From: Cryobacterium gelidum
GTDB taxonomy: Bacteria > Actinomycetota > Actinomycetes > Actinomycetales > Microbacteriaceae
Direction: 5' to 3'
DNA: 64,000 nucleotides
NCBI RefSeq assembly: GCF_004403985.1
Contig: NZ_SOHL01000025.1
Coordinates: forward strand, 62,568 to 126,567
The notes beneath the pieces are model-generated. The model saw nothing but the letters and a program-made list of their open reading frames with translations. It was not told where the DNA came from and did not search any database. Every line of letters starts with the position of its first letter. Within the stretch, counting starts at the first letter, position 1. This document shows positions 17,264-27,319 of the stretch, piece by piece. The position numbers and the translations under genes are program-made.

Positions 17264-17279
17264 CCGGATATTAGTCCGG
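17264..17279. promoter_or_regulatory. Inverted repeat around a TAATAT box upstream of sufB
   Basis: CCGGA-tattag-TCCGG, 5-bp arms around a TAATAT on the minus strand, about 30 nt before the sufB start. It is the best -10 candidate for the operon, and the flanking repeat could be an operator. Confidence 0.4.
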
Positions 17280-17532
17280 TGATTCCCGGGCGACCTCAGT
17301 GGAGACCACGGGGAACGGGTTGTGTGGACAGCTACGTTGCGTACCTAGAATGTTCATAGAGACAAAATGAACCCGAGCCGGTCAGTGCCCTTTCGGGTTC
17401 CGTCCGGTTCCGGTCGACATCGTGCAGTCACCATGACCGTACGAAAGATCTCCATGGAAGTTCCGATTCTACAGGTTGATCAGCAAGATACGCGTGCTTG
17501 CCGGTTGATTCACATTTGCACAAGGAACAATC

Positions 17533-18513
17533 ATGAAATACGCGATCATGAGTAAGACAGTGGGAGCAGAACCGGTGAATTCCATATACCAATGGTTACC
17601 CAGCGCTATTGACACACGTATTCGGGTGGTTGCCTGGCTGTCCCTGGTGAGCGAGATAGTGATCGTCGGCACCGGTGGCGCAGTACGCCTCACCGGCTCC
17701 GGACTCGGCTGCCCGACCTGGCCGAACTGCGTCGCAGGTTCGCTCGTGCCGTCGCAGGAGATGGGCCTGCACGGTGTCATCGAGTTCGCCAACCGTTTGA
17801 TGACCGGACTGATCGGAATCATTGCGATCGCGGCTGTCGTTCTGCTCTGGCGTATGCGCAAGGAGCGCAAGGACCTGTTCGTCCTCGCCGTGATTCTCGG
17901 CGGTGGCGTTCTCGCCCAGGCACTCGTCGGCGGCGTCACCGTGTTGACCGGACTGAACCCCTTCATCGTTGGCTTCCACTTCACGGTGTCACTCATCATG
18001 GTTTGCCTGGCGACCGTGCTCGTGCACCGGGTCTATCTCGCACCGGGGCCACGTGCCCTGGTCGTTCCGGTCGGCTTCGCCGGGCTGGCCCACGCCACCA
18101 GCTTCGTCGTCGCGCTGACCGTGATGATGGGCGTGCTGACGACCGCCTCCGGACCGCACTCTGGTGATGCCGCCGCGGGACGCACGGGCTTCAACGCTGA
18201 ATTGCTGCAGCACCTGCATGCCTGGCCGGGCTACGCGACGCTGGTCTTGACGATCGTGCTGCTCGCGGCATCCGTTCGTTCCAAGCTGCCGGTTCGTCCG
18301 TTCATCGTCACGCTGTTGCTGATCGAACTCGCGCAGATCGCGATCGGACTGCTGCAGGCAAACCTCGGCTTGCCGCCGGTGCTTGTGGGCCTGCACATGG
18401 TGCTGGCCTGCGTCCTCGCCGCAGCGATGACCGCCGTCGTGCTGAACCTCAAGGCCCCGGCCGGCGTTACAGCCGACCTGCCTGCGGCCGAGCACGAGCG
18501 CATGCTCGGCTGA
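17533..18513 (+). CDS. ctaA: Haem A synthase (COX15/CtaA)
   Basis: 326 aa membrane protein with about eight hydrophobic segments. The GTGGAVRLTGSGLGCPTWPNC motif near residues 45-66, the later FHFTVSLIM and the paired C-terminal LHAWPGY and LHMVLA histidines are CtaA/COX15 hallmarks. It oxidises haem O to haem A for the aa3 oxidase. ATG 17533 has AAGGA 6 nt upstream; a GTG at 17575 with GGGAG 8 nt upstream is an equally good alternative. It diverges from the suf operon, 296 nt away. Confidence 0.93.
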   Translation: MKYAIMSKTVGAEPVNSIYQWLPSAIDTRIRVVAWLSLVSEIVIVGTGGAVRLTGSGLGCPTWPNCVAGSLVPSQEMGLHGVIEFANRLMTGLIGIIAIAAVVLLWRMRKERKDLFVLAVILGGGVLAQALVGGVTVLTGLNPFIVGFHFTVSLIMVCLATVLVHRVYLAPGPRALVVPVGFAGLAHATSFVVALTVMMGVLTTASGPHSGDAAAGRTGFNAELLQHLHAWPGYATLVLTIVLLAASVRSKLPVRPFIVTLLLIELAQIAIGLLQANLGLPPVLVGLHMVLACVLAAAMTAVVLNLKAPAGVTADLPAAEHERMLG

Positions 18514-18525
18514 CTGGAGCAGCCG

Positions 18526-18785
18526 TGGCCCGGTGATCAACCGGGTGTACAGGTTGCCCATCATGACGACCCGGGCACCAGAGTTGGAAGCGGCGGAAAT
18601 CGTCGCATCGAAAATCGGCGTCCAACGGGCGGCCCAGTCGGTATGGGGCGGATTCGTGCACAGAAAGATGTTCGACACACCCACGGCTGCTCGGATAAAC
18701 GCGGCCGGATCACTCGCATCGAGCACCTGGACGGTAGCGCCGACAGCTGCACGGCCGCTGTCGAATTGCCGCGCCGCTCTCCCCC
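18526..18785 (-). pseudogene. Epimerase (NAD-binding) gene remnant
   Basis: The minus strand encodes ~85 residues resembling the middle of NAD-dependent epimerases: VGATVQVLDASDPAAF, then NIFLCTNPPHTDWAARW, then SGARVVMMGNLYT. The N-terminal glycine-rich Rossmann motif is absent (a stop lies just upstream), and after NLYT similarity ends at the edge of ctaA. No full-length gene is possible. It appears to be a decayed fragment; the match is from motif recognition, not a search. Confidence 0.65.
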
Positions 18786-18802
18786 CACAGACATCGCCGG
18801 TG

Positions 18803-18808
18803 TACTCT
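18803..18808 (+). promoter_or_regulatory. -10 element TACTCT, leaderless promoter
   Basis: TACTCT, then CCCTAC, then ATG at 18815. The hexamer and spacing match those of glgC. Confidence 0.55.
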
Positions 18809-18814
18809 CCCTAC

Positions 18815-19402
18815 ATGCATCTCGCTCCGGGAGCCAAATGGAAGCCGTCAGACGATGCGGCGCGCCTCGTCCTGTTCGGTCCGCCGGTGTTTGGCTTCGT
18901 GCCGCAACCGCGTATTCAGGAACGTGGCTGGAGCTGGTACGGCAATCACGGACGCACGTTGGAAGCACAGGCGCACTACTGGCTCGCCGACCCAGCGGGC
19001 AATTTCTGGTTCGAGGACTCCCCGGCCGGTCCGGTCGGAATCGCCGAACTGCGCGGATTCGTTTTCACGGATGTGCCCGGCTCCACCAATCGCGGTGGCG
19101 ACCCGACCAGGGACGCGCTCAATCAGCACCTGCAGTACATCGTGATGAACTACGCCAAGAACCCCTACGAGTTCGGGTCGGAATTGTGGGCTAACCGGCA
19201 CACGCAGCAGCAGTCCGAGATCGAGCTCGCCATGGCACACCGGTCGAACCTTATCGTCGACGACACGCTCCTGCCTGCCATCACCGTCACGGCGTGCGAT
19301 TTCACGGCCACCGGGATGAGCCTTTCCGGGCGCGTGGTCACGGTCGTGATTCATTCGGCCGACATCGGCAAGATCGACACCCGACTCATCCGACGGGTGT
19401 AG
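18815..19402 (+). CDS. Conserved-looking hypothetical protein, 195 aa
   Basis: Starts MHLAPGAKWKPS at ATG 18815, chosen because of the -10 element 6 nt before it; codons further upstream lie over the epimerase remnant. It is soluble, with no signal peptide or membrane segment and a Trp/Tyr-rich first half (RGWSWYGNHGRTLEAQAHYW). I do not recognise the family. It lies between ctaA and ctaB but has its own promoter and converges with ctaB. Confidence 0.75.
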   Translation: MHLAPGAKWKPSDDAARLVLFGPPVFGFVPQPRIQERGWSWYGNHGRTLEAQAHYWLADPAGNFWFEDSPAGPVGIAELRGFVFTDVPGSTNRGGDPTRDALNQHLQYIVMNYAKNPYEFGSELWANRHTQQQSEIELAMAHRSNLIVDDTLLPAITVTACDFTATGMSLSGRVVTVVIHSADIGKIDTRLIRRV

Positions 19403-19470
19403 CTGCGGTGCTCAGGAGGCCAGCACACTCAGAGCGACGCGAGCAGAACGGCGCGTGCAGAGCGGCCCGC

Positions 19471-20391
19471 TCAGAACGGCAGAAGCGGATCGACTCCGAC
19501 GGCCACGAAGAGCAGGGTCAGGTAGGCGATCGAGCCGTGGAAGACGCGCATCGGTGACACATGCTCGTGCCGAATCGCCAGGCTGTACAGCCGGTGCGTC
19601 TCGTAAATGAACCAGCCGCCGGTGACCAGGGCGGTAAAGCTGTACAGCAAGCCCATGTCTGCGATCGGGATCAATAGCAGCGAGCAGGCGACGGTGGCCC
19701 AGGCATAGAGGATGACCTGCAGCCCGACCTGAGCACGACCTCGAACGACGGCAAGCATGGGCACTCCGGCGGCCTGGTAGTCGCTGCGGTATTTCATCGA
19801 CAGTGGCCAGTAGTGCGGCGGCGTCCACAGGAAGATGATCATGAACAGGATGACCGGGGGCCAGGACAGGTCGCCGGTTACCGCGGCCCACCCGATGAGG
19901 ACCGGCATACAACCCGCCACACCGCCCCAGACGATGTTCTGCGGGGTGCGACGTTTGAGGATGATCGTGTAAAACACGACGTAGAGCAAAATTGCACCGA
20001 ACGACAGCGCGGCGGCGAGCCAGTTTGTCAGCAACCCCAGCCACAGAATGGATGCTGCGCCCAACGCCCAGGCAAAGATCAAGGCTTCACGGTCGCTGAG
20101 TTCTCCGGTAACCAGCGGACGATTCTTGGTGCGCTTCATGAGACGGTCGATATCGCGATCGAGGTAACAGTTGAACGCACCTGCGGAACCCGCACTGAGC
20201 GATCCGCCGACAAGCGTCGCCAGGATCAGCCAGAGGCTGGGGATCCCCCGTTCGGCGAGCAGCATTGTGGGAGCGGTAACTACCAGAAGTAGTTCGACGA
20301 CTCGCGGTTTCGTCAGGGAAACGTAGGCCTTAAGGGTGCGCTTCAGTGTGCGCGGTCCGCTCCGGACCGGGGTCTTCAGGGCGACGTCCAT
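19471..20391 (-). CDS. ctaB: Protohaem IX farnesyltransferase (haem O synthase)
   Basis: 306 aa from ATG 20391 ([12 protein letters not shown]), with GAGG just upstream; the longer frame to 20535 is intergenic. UbiA-type prenyltransferase with [20 protein letters not shown] carrying the NxxxDxxxD metal-binding motif and [18 protein letters not shown] the second. About eight or nine membrane segments. It adds the farnesyl chain to haem B, the step before CtaA. It diverges from tkt across a 327-nt region. Confidence 0.95.
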   Translation of the reverse strand: MDVALKTPVRSGPRTLKRTLKAYVSLTKPRVVELLLVVTAPTMLLAERGIPSLWLILATLVGGSLSAGSAGAFNCYLDRDIDRLMKRTKNRPLVTGELSDREALIFAWALGAASILWLGLLTNWLAAALSFGAILLYVVFYTIILKRRTPQNIVWGGVAGCMPVLIGWAAVTGDLSWPPVILFMIIFLWTPPHYWPLSMKYRSDYQAAGVPMLAVVRGRAQVGLQVILYAWATVACSLLLIPIADMGLLYSFTALVTGGWFIYETHRLYSLAIRHEHVSPMRVFHGSIAYLTLLFVAVGVDPLLPF

Positions 20392-20718
20392 TAATCCTCT
20401 AACGCTAGGCAAGTCTTCCCATTCTAGGACACCCCCCGACAGATCCACCGACGCCAAATGACGAGCGTGCTTCCATGTAACGTCATACGACTCGTGCGTT
20501 CGTACAGGGTTCTCTATACTTGGACTGTTCCCCATCCTTTTTTTGGTACTTCAGCGCGCACCTCTTGGTGGCCCGGTATCAAAAAGTTGAGGGCGCCATC
20601 CAGTGGCGGCTCGTGGAAACGAAAAAACCAGCAGGTTTCGATTTCTATACGTGTGACGATAACTAATGGGCGGTTGACGACAACTCGCCCTCTTCGTTTT
20701 ATAGAAGGGCCAATAGAC
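20392..20718. other. 327-nt ctaB/tkt divergent regulatory region
   Basis: No gene. Holds a consensus-like TATACT at 20515-20520 on the plus strand and several A/T-rich runs unlike the surrounding GC-rich DNA (a T-run near 20537-20543, an A-run near 20619-20625). A TTGACG (20674) with TTTTAT 17 nt later lies too close to the tkt ribosome-binding site to serve as its promoter. The long tkt leader of ~190 nt, if TATACT is used, could hold a regulatory RNA fold. Confidence 0.4.
20515..20520 (+). promoter_or_regulatory. -10 element TATACT, candidate tkt operon promoter
   Basis: Matches the -10 consensus well; the -35 region is weak. It would give a leader of about 190 nt before tkt. Confidence 0.4.
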
Positions 20719-22812
20719 GTGGCAGCATTGCAGTGGGATTCCATCGACAACAAAGCGGTCGACACCGCGCGTATTTTGGCGGCTGACGCCGTCGAGAAGG
20801 TTGGGAATGGGCATCCGGGCACCGCGATGAGCCTCGCACCTGCCGCTTATCTTCTGTTTCAGAAGATCATGCGCCGTGACCCGTCTGACAATGAATGGAT
20901 CGGTCGCGACCGTTTCATCCTCTCGGTCGGCCACAGCTCACTGACCCAGTACGTTCAGTTGTATCTCGGCGGCTACGGCCTCGAGCTCGAAGACCTCAAG
21001 GCTCTCCGCACCTGGGGATCCAAGACCCCCGGCCACCCGGAATACGGCCATACCGATGGCGTCGAAATCACCACCGGCCCGCTCGGCCAGGGACTCGCCT
21101 CGGCGGTGGGGTTCGCCTATGCGTCACGCTTCGAGCGTGGCCTGTTCGACCCGGATGCCGCCTCCGGCTCGAGCCCCTTCGACCACTTCGTATACGTCAT
21201 CGCCGGCGATGGTGACCTGCAGGAAGGCCTGACGAGCGAGGCATCCTCCCTCGCCGGCCACCAGCAGCTCGGCAACCTGATTGCGATCTACGACAGCAAC
21301 CAGATCTCGATCGAGGACGACACCAACATCGCCTTCACCGAGGACGTCGCCGCTCGCTATGCCGCCTACGACTGGCACGTGCAGACGGTCAACTGGAAGA
21401 AGACCGGCTCCTACGTGGAAGACGTCGCCGAGTTGAACGCGGCCATCGAGGCCGCTCAGAACGAAACCGGCAAGCCCAGCCTGATCATTCTGAAGACGAT
21501 CATCGGCTGGCCGAGCCCGAAGAAGCAGAACACCGGCAAGATCCACGGCTCAGCCCTCGGCGCGGAGGAACTCGCCGGCGTCAAGACCGTTCTGGGCTTC
21601 GACCCGGAGAAAACTTTCGACGTTGCCCCCGAGGTCATCGCACACACCCGCCTGGCCCTCGAGCGTGGCGCGACACAGCACGCCGAATGGACCGTGCAGT
21701 TCGATGCCTGGGCTACGGCTAACCCCGAACGCAAGGTTCTGCTCGACCGGGTGCTCTCCGGCGACCTGCCCGACGGCGTCGACGAGGCCCTCCCGGTTTT
21801 CCCCGCCGACACCGCGGTTTCGACCCGTGCCGCGTCCGGTAAAGTGCTCACCGCCCTCGGCGCTGTCATCCCCGAACTGTGGGGCGGCTCGGCCGACCTC
21901 GCCGAATCGAACAACACCACTATCGGCGGCGCAGCTTCGTTCATCCCGAGCGAACACTCCACCGGCGAATGGACCGGCAACTCGTATGGCCGGGTGCTGC
22001 ACTTCGGCATTCGAGAGCACGCCATGGCCGCCATCCTCAACGGAATCGTGCTGCACGGCAACACGCGTCCGTTCGGCGGCACCTTTCTCATCTTCAGCGA
22101 CTACATGCGCCCCGCGGTGCGTCTGGCCGCGCTCATGAAGGCGCCGTCGATCTTCGTCTGGACCCACGACTCCGTCGCACTCGGCGAAGACGGCCCCACG
22201 CACCAGCCGATCGAACAGCTGGCGACCCTGCGAGCCATCCCCGGGCTCGATGTGGTTCGTCCCGGCGACGCCAACGAAACGGCCTGGGCCTGGAAGACCA
22301 TTTTGGAACGCCGGGGCGGTCCGGCCGGCATCGCCCTCACCCGCCAGAACATTCCGGTGTACGAGCGCGGCGAAGGCGCAGCATCCGCTGAAACCTTTGC
22401 CTCAGCGAAGAACGTGGCCCGCGGCGCGTACGTGCTGGCCGAAGCCGCAGGCGGAACGCCGGACGTCATTCTGATCGGTACCGGCTCCGAGGTGCAGCTC
22501 GCCGTTGACGCCCGCGCCCAGCTCGCCCTCGAGGGCATCCATGCCCGCGTGGTGAGCGCGCCGTGCCTGGAGTGGTTCGAAGAGCAGAGCAGCGAATACC
22601 GCGAATCGGTGCTCCCAGCCGCGATCACCGCCCGCGTGTCGGTCGAGGCTGGCCTCGCGCTGACCTGGCGTGGCTACGTCGGCGATGCGGGGCGCAGCAT
22701 TTCAATCGAGCACTTCGGGGCATCCGCTGACTATCAGACGCTGTTCCGCGAATTTGGGATCACCACCGAGGCCGTTGTGGCCGCCGCCAGGGAATCAATC
22801 AACGCTTCCTGA
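20719..22812 (+). CDS. tkt: Transketolase
   Basis: 697 aa from GTG 20719, with GAAGGG 9 nt upstream. The first residues ([20 protein letters not shown]) fit the family start; the longer frame to 20458 is promoter DNA. It contains [11 protein letters not shown] (thiamine diphosphate/His region), the [13 protein letters not shown] ThDP motif, and [14 protein letters not shown] in the pyrimidine domain. It moves two-carbon units in the pentose phosphate pathway. First gene of the tkt-tal-pgi-zwf-opcA-pgl operon. Confidence 0.97.
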   Translation: MAALQWDSIDNKAVDTARILAADAVEKVGNGHPGTAMSLAPAAYLLFQKIMRRDPSDNEWIGRDRFILSVGHSSLTQYVQLYLGGYGLELEDLKALRTWGSKTPGHPEYGHTDGVEITTGPLGQGLASAVGFAYASRFERGLFDPDAASGSSPFDHFVYVIAGDGDLQEGLTSEASSLAGHQQLGNLIAIYDSNQISIEDDTNIAFTEDVAARYAAYDWHVQTVNWKKTGSYVEDVAELNAAIEAAQNETGKPSLIILKTIIGWPSPKKQNTGKIHGSALGAEELAGVKTVLGFDPEKTFDVAPEVIAHTRLALERGATQHAEWTVQFDAWATANPERKVLLDRVLSGDLPDGVDEALPVFPADTAVSTRAASGKVLTALGAVIPELWGGSADLAESNNTTIGGAASFIPSEHSTGEWTGNSYGRVLHFGIREHAMAAILNGIVLHGNTRPFGGTFLIFSDYMRPAVRLAALMKAPSIFVWTHDSVALGEDGPTHQPIEQLATLRAIPGLDVVRPGDANETAWAWKTILERRGGPAGIALTRQNIPVYERGEGAASAETFASAKNVARGAYVLAEAAGGTPDVILIGTGSEVQLAVDARAQLALEGIHARVVSAPCLEWFEEQSSEYRESVLPAAITARVSVEAGLALTWRGYVGDAGRSISIEHFGASADYQTLFREFGITTEAVVAAARESINAS

Positions 22813-22925
22813 CGTTGCCCCAAGTACGGGGTCAGAGCCACGTCTCACAACATCACCCAACTTTTCCTCTCCACACATCGCATCAGCCAGCTGCCTGACA
22901 GCAGCACTACCAGGAGATTTCCACC

Positions 22926-24053
22926 ATGACAAACCCCACGCCCCTCGCCGAGCTCTCCGCAGCCGGCGTTAGCATCTGGCTCGACGACCTCTCCCGTGAA
23001 CGCATCAATTCCGGCGGACTGCAGGACTTGATCAAGAACAGCAACGTCGTCGGCGTAACCACCAACCCGACGATCTTCGCCGGCGCCCTCGCCAAAGGTG
23101 AGGCGTACACCGAGCAGGTCGCGACCCTGGCCGCCACCGGAACGAACGTGATCGATGCCGTCTTCGCCATCACGACCGACGACGTCGCCGCCGCCTGTGA
23201 CATCTTTCGCCCGGTCTACGACGCGACCAACGGTCAGGACGGGCGCGTCTCGATCGAGGTCGAGCCGGGCCTGGCCCGCAACGCCGCCGGAACGGTCGCC
23301 GAGGCTCAGAAGCTGTGGACCAAGGTCAATCGTCCCAACGCCATGATCAAGATCCCCGCAACGGTCGAGGGCCTCGAAGCCATCACGGCGACTATCGCCC
23401 TCGGCATCAGCGTCAACGTCACGTTGATCTTCAGCCTGGAGCGTCACCGTCAGGTCATCAACGCGTACCTTGCCGGACTCGAGAAGGCCAAGGCTGGCGG
23501 CATCGATCTCTCCACAATTCATTCGGTTGCCTCATTCTTCGTCTCGCGCGTCGACTCCGAGATCAACGCCCGCCTCGAAGCGATCGGCACCCCGGAAGCC
23601 CTCGCGCTCAAAAGCAAGGCCGGCGTCGCCAACGCGCAGCTCGCCTACCAGGTGTACGAGCAGGCGTTCGGCAGTGAGCGTGCGCTTGGCCTGATCAAAG
23701 CCGGCGCCACCAAGCAACGCCCGCTCTGGGCCTCGACCGGCGTCAAGGATGCCAGCCTGCCTGACACCCTCTACGTGACGGAACTGGTCGCCCCCGAGGT
23801 CGTCAACACGATGCCCGAGAAGACCATGCAGGCCGCCGCCGACCACGGCGTCATCCCGGCCGACTCGGTCACCGGATCCTACGCCGCGGCAAACGCAGTG
23901 CTCGACGCGTTGGCAGCCCAGGGTGTCTCCTATGACGACGTGACCCGCCTGCTCGAAGAAGAAGGCCTGTCGAAGTTCGAGGTGTCCTGGAACGAACTGC
24001 TCGACACCGTGCAGACGGCCCTCACAGCCGCGTCGACTACGTCGGCTGTCTGA
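22926..24053 (+). CDS. tal: Transaldolase
   Basis: 375 aa with AGGAGATTT upstream. [12 protein letters not shown] and [16 protein letters not shown] are the family signatures; K142 forms the Schiff base. It transfers a dihydroxyacetone unit between sugar phosphates. The stop TGA shares its A with the pgi ATG (TGATG), so pgi translation is probably coupled. Confidence 0.97.
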   Translation: MTNPTPLAELSAAGVSIWLDDLSRERINSGGLQDLIKNSNVVGVTTNPTIFAGALAKGEAYTEQVATLAATGTNVIDAVFAITTDDVAAACDIFRPVYDATNGQDGRVSIEVEPGLARNAAGTVAEAQKLWTKVNRPNAMIKIPATVEGLEAITATIALGISVNVTLIFSLERHRQVINAYLAGLEKAKAGGIDLSTIHSVASFFVSRVDSEINARLEAIGTPEALALKSKAGVANAQLAYQVYEQAFGSERALGLIKAGATKQRPLWASTGVKDASLPDTLYVTELVAPEVVNTMPEKTMQAAADHGVIPADSVTGSYAAANAVLDALAAQGVSYDDVTRLLEEEGLSKFEVSWNELLDTVQTALTAASTTSAV

Positions 24054-25654
24054 TGAGCTTCCGCATCTCGGTTAGTGGCGCCGCGGCCGACGCCGTTCGC
24101 GCTACGGTGCCCACCCTGGTCACGGATCTCGTCGCTTCCGGAATCACGGCCCAGGACCCCGCTCTGTGGGGGCCGGAGGTCGAAGCTGAAGCCGCGTTGC
24201 GCCTCGGCTGGACCGAATCCGTCGCCGTGTCACGCCCGCTCGTGGCCGAGATCGTCGAGCTGCGAGCCACCTTGCAGGCCCGCGGTGTCACCCAGATCGC
24301 GCTGGCCGGAATGGGCGGATCGTCGCTGGCCCCCGAGGTCATCACCCGCACCGCCCACGTGAGTCTGACGGTGCTCGACGCAACCGACCCCGGCCAGGTG
24401 CTCTCCGCGCTCAACGACAACCTGGCCGGTACGGCCCTCGTCGTCTCCTCCAAGAGCGGCTCCACCGTCGAAACCGACAGCCAGCGCCGTGTGTTCGAAC
24501 GTGCGTTCCGAGCGATCGGTATTGATCCGGCCGAACGCATCATCGTCGTGACCGACCCGGGGTCGCCGCTCGAGGCATCCGCACGAGAAGCCGGCTACCG
24601 CGTCTTCAACGCCGACCCCACCGTTGGCGGACGCTACTCCGCGTTGACCGCGTTCGGTCTCGTGCCGTCGGGACTGGCCGGTGTGGATATCGGTGCGCTG
24701 CTCGACGAAGCCGACGCCATCGCGCTCGCGCTAGCCGTGGACTCCCCCGAGAACCCTGGACTCGTGCTGGGTGCGGCAATCGCCGCCACCAGCCCCCGCC
24801 GCGATAAGCTCGCCATCGTCTCGGACGGTACCCACATTGTGGGCTTCGCGGACTGGGTCGAGCAACTCATCGCCGAATCTACCGGCAAGCTCGGCACCGG
24901 CATTCTGCCAGTGGTGCTGGAACTGGACGCTCCCGAACTGACCGAGGCGCTGCCGGATGTGCAGGTCGTGCGGGTCGTCGCCGACGCCGGCACGGACGTG
25001 TTCAGTGAAACTGGCGGCGAAATTCATGTGAGCGGAACCCTGGGCGCACAATTCTTGGTCTGGGAATACGCGACCGTTGTCGCCGGGCGTCTGCTCGGCA
25101 TCAACCCGTTCGACCAGCCCGATGTGGAGTCCGCCAAGATCGCCACTCGCGGTCTGCTCGATGCCCGCCCCGCGCCGGAGCCGGCCGCGTTCATCACGGA
25201 TGGTATCGAAGTGCGTGGCACCCCGCACGTCATCGGTGCAGCAAGTGATCTGGGCTCGGCAATCGATGCGCTGCTCGAAGAGCTCGGTACCGACGGATAC
25301 GTTGCCGTTCAGGCTTACGTGGACCGCCTCGCCCTCCCGGAACTGGCCGATATTCGAAATAAGCTCGCCGCGCTGTCGAAGCGTCCGGTGACGTTCGGCT
25401 GGGGACCGCGCTTTCTGCACTCCACTGGGCAATTCCACAAGGGTGGACCGGCGAACGCCGTATACCTGCAGATTCTGGCTACCCCGGCGGAGGATCTCGA
25501 TATTCCCGAGCGCCCCTTCACCTTCGGTGAGCTCATCCAAGCGCAGGCCAGCGGCGATGCGAGCGTGCTCGCCGAGCACGGGCGCCCCGTGCTGACGTTG
25601 ACTCTGACGCAGCCCAAGCAGAACATCTCCGCTCTTTTCCACGCTCTGGCTTAG
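24053..25654 (+). CDS. pgi: Glucose-6-phosphate isomerase
   Basis: 533 aa. Two SIS-type sugar-isomerase regions: VVSSKSGSTVETDSQRRVF in the first half, and TFGWGPRFLHSTGQFHKGG carrying the late family motif. It interconverts glucose-6-phosphate and fructose-6-phosphate. Its presence between tal and zwf ties glycolysis to the oxidative branch in one transcript. A large hairpin overlaps its stop codon. Confidence 0.94.
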   Translation: MSFRISVSGAAADAVRATVPTLVTDLVASGITAQDPALWGPEVEAEAALRLGWTESVAVSRPLVAEIVELRATLQARGVTQIALAGMGGSSLAPEVITRTAHVSLTVLDATDPGQVLSALNDNLAGTALVVSSKSGSTVETDSQRRVFERAFRAIGIDPAERIIVVTDPGSPLEASAREAGYRVFNADPTVGGRYSALTAFGLVPSGLAGVDIGALLDEADAIALALAVDSPENPGLVLGAAIAATSPRRDKLAIVSDGTHIVGFADWVEQLIAESTGKLGTGILPVVLELDAPELTEALPDVQVVRVVADAGTDVFSETGGEIHVSGTLGAQFLVWEYATVVAGRLLGINPFDQPDVESAKIATRGLLDARPAPEPAAFITDGIEVRGTPHVIGAASDLGSAIDALLEELGTDGYVAVQAYVDRLALPELADIRNKLAALSKRPVTFGWGPRFLHSTGQFHKGGPANAVYLQILATPAEDLDIPERPFTFGELIQAQASGDASVLAEHGRPVLTLTLTQPKQNISALFHALA

Positions 25655-25701
25655 CTGGATTTAGTTCCTCGCCGGTGCTGCCCACGAGGAACTTTCCAGC
25701 T
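25653..25701. promoter_or_regulatory. Extended hairpin at the pgi stop codon
   Basis: Outer stem AGCTGG/CCAGCT and inner stem AGTTCCTCG/CGAGGAACT separated by small bulges; the outer 5' arm includes the TAG stop. There is no T-run. It may be a partial terminator, an attenuator, or an mRNA processing site between pgi and zwf. Confidence 0.6.
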
Positions 25702-25777
25702 GAACGTACTAACCTCTTCGCAGCATTCCCGTGTTGTGTCTTCCAATCTTTCTGCACAATCCCGTTGAAGGAGCTGC

Positions 25778-27319
25778 ATGTCCCCGGTGGAAATTACTCC
25801 GGATTTTAATCCGCTCAGGTCCCCCTCCGACTACCGTCTGAATCGCATTGCCGGGCCCTCAAGTTTGGTCATCTTCGGCGTCACCGGTGATCTTGCGCGC
25901 AAGAAACTTATGCCCGCGGTCTATGACCTCGCCAACCGGGGGCTGTTGCCTCCCGGTTTCGCCCTCGTTGGCTTTGCCCGCCGGGACTGGGATAACCAAG
26001 ACTTCATGCAGGTTGTGCATGACGCCGTAAAGGAATACGCCCGTACCGAGTTTCACGAGGACGTCTGGGCTCAGCTGGCCGAGGGAGTTCGTTTTGTTTC
26101 GGGCACCTTTGACGACGATGAGGCCTTTACGCGCCTCAGCGAAACGATAGCCGAACTCGACCGGGAGCGGGGAACGATGGGCAACCATGCCTTCTACCTT
26201 GCCATTCCGCCAAAAGCATTCCCCCAAGTCACCGAACAGCTGCGCCGTTCAGGCCTGGCCGAGCAGGAGAATGGCCAGTGGCGCCGCGTCGTCATTGAGA
26301 AGCCGTTCGGCAGTGACCTCAAGACGGCACGAGAGCTCAATGACGTCGTCGAGTCGGTCTTTCCGCCGGACTCCGTCTTTCGGATCGACCACTACCTCGG
26401 TAAGGAGACGGTGCAGAACATTTTGGCGCTCCGCTTCGCCAACGAAATGTTCGAACCGCTGTGGAACGCCAACCACGTCGAACACGTGCAGATCACCATG
26501 GCCGAGGACATCGGTGTGGGTGGCCGTGCCGGATACTATGACGGCATCGGCGCCGCGCGCGATGTGATTCAGAACCATCTACTGCAGCTGCTCGCTTTGA
26601 CGGCGATGGAAGAACCGATCTCATTCGACGCCGCCGATCTGCGTGCCGAAAAGGAAAAGGTGCTTGCCTCGGTGCGGCTGCCCGCCGACCTGGGCACCGG
26701 CACCGCGCGGGGCCAGTACGCCGGCGGGTGGCAGGGCGGCGAAAAGGTCGTTGGTTTTCTTGACGAAGACGGCATGAACCCGGAATCAGTCACCGAGACT
26801 TACGCCGCCATGCGTTTGACGATCGACACGCGCCGCTGGGCTGGAGTGCCGTTCTACCTGCGCGCCGGTAAACGCCTCGGGCGTCGCGTCACCGAAATCG
26901 CCGTGGTCTTCAAACGCGCCCCGCAGTACCTGTTCGCGCCCGGGCAGACGGCGGAACTCGGCCACAACGCCCTGGTTATTCGGGTACAGCCCGATGAGGG
27001 CGTCACGATCCGGTTCGGATCGAAGGTGCCGGGGGTGGGCATGCAGGTTCGCGACGTCACCATGGACTTTGGTTACGGCCACGCCTTCACCGAGGCGAGC
27101 CCTGAAGCCTACGAGAGGCTTATCCTCGACGTACTCCTCGGCGACCCTCCCCTGTTCCCCCGTCACGAAGAGGTCGAGCTGTCCTGGAAAATTCTTGACC
27201 CGATCGAAGAATACTGGGCCACGCAGGGGCAGCCAGAGCAGTACCGCCCCGGAACATGGGGCCCCACATCCGCTGATGACCTACTGGCCCGCGACGGCCG
27301 CACCTGGAGGCGACCATGA
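25778..27319 (+). CDS. zwf: Glucose-6-phosphate dehydrogenase
   Basis: 513 aa, with GAAGGAGCTGC before the ATG. NADP site GVTGDLARKK (34-43) and active-site RIDHYLGKE near residue 206. It oxidises glucose-6-phosphate and yields NADPH. The 123-nt gap after pgi contains a hairpin and then this strong ribosome-binding site. Its stop overlaps the opcA ATG by 4 nt (ATGA). Confidence 0.97.
   Translation: MSPVEITPDFNPLRSPSDYRLNRIAGPSSLVIFGVTGDLARKKLMPAVYDLANRGLLPPGFALVGFARRDWDNQDFMQVVHDAVKEYARTEFHEDVWAQLAEGVRFVSGTFDDDEAFTRLSETIAELDRERGTMGNHAFYLAIPPKAFPQVTEQLRRSGLAEQENGQWRRVVIEKPFGSDLKTARELNDVVESVFPPDSVFRIDHYLGKETVQNILALRFANEMFEPLWNANHVEHVQITMAEDIGVGGRAGYYDGIGAARDVIQNHLLQLLALTAMEEPISFDAADLRAEKEKVLASVRLPADLGTGTARGQYAGGWQGGEKVVGFLDEDGMNPESVTETYAAMRLTIDTRRWAGVPFYLRAGKRLGRRVTEIAVVFKRAPQYLFAPGQTAELGHNALVIRVQPDEGVTIRFGSKVPGVGMQVRDVTMDFGYGHAFTEASPEAYERLILDVLLGDPPLFPRHEEVELSWKILDPIEEYWATQGQPEQYRPGTWGPTSADDLLARDGRTWRRP

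Noticed and set aside
17989-18525. Minus-strand open frame continuing from the epimerase remnant
   Set aside because: This part runs antisense through ctaA and has no epimerase similarity.
20674-20702. TTGACG with TTTTAT 17 nt later as a tkt promoter
   Set aside because: The start site would fall at about 20709, removing the tkt ribosome-binding site and leaving too short a leader.
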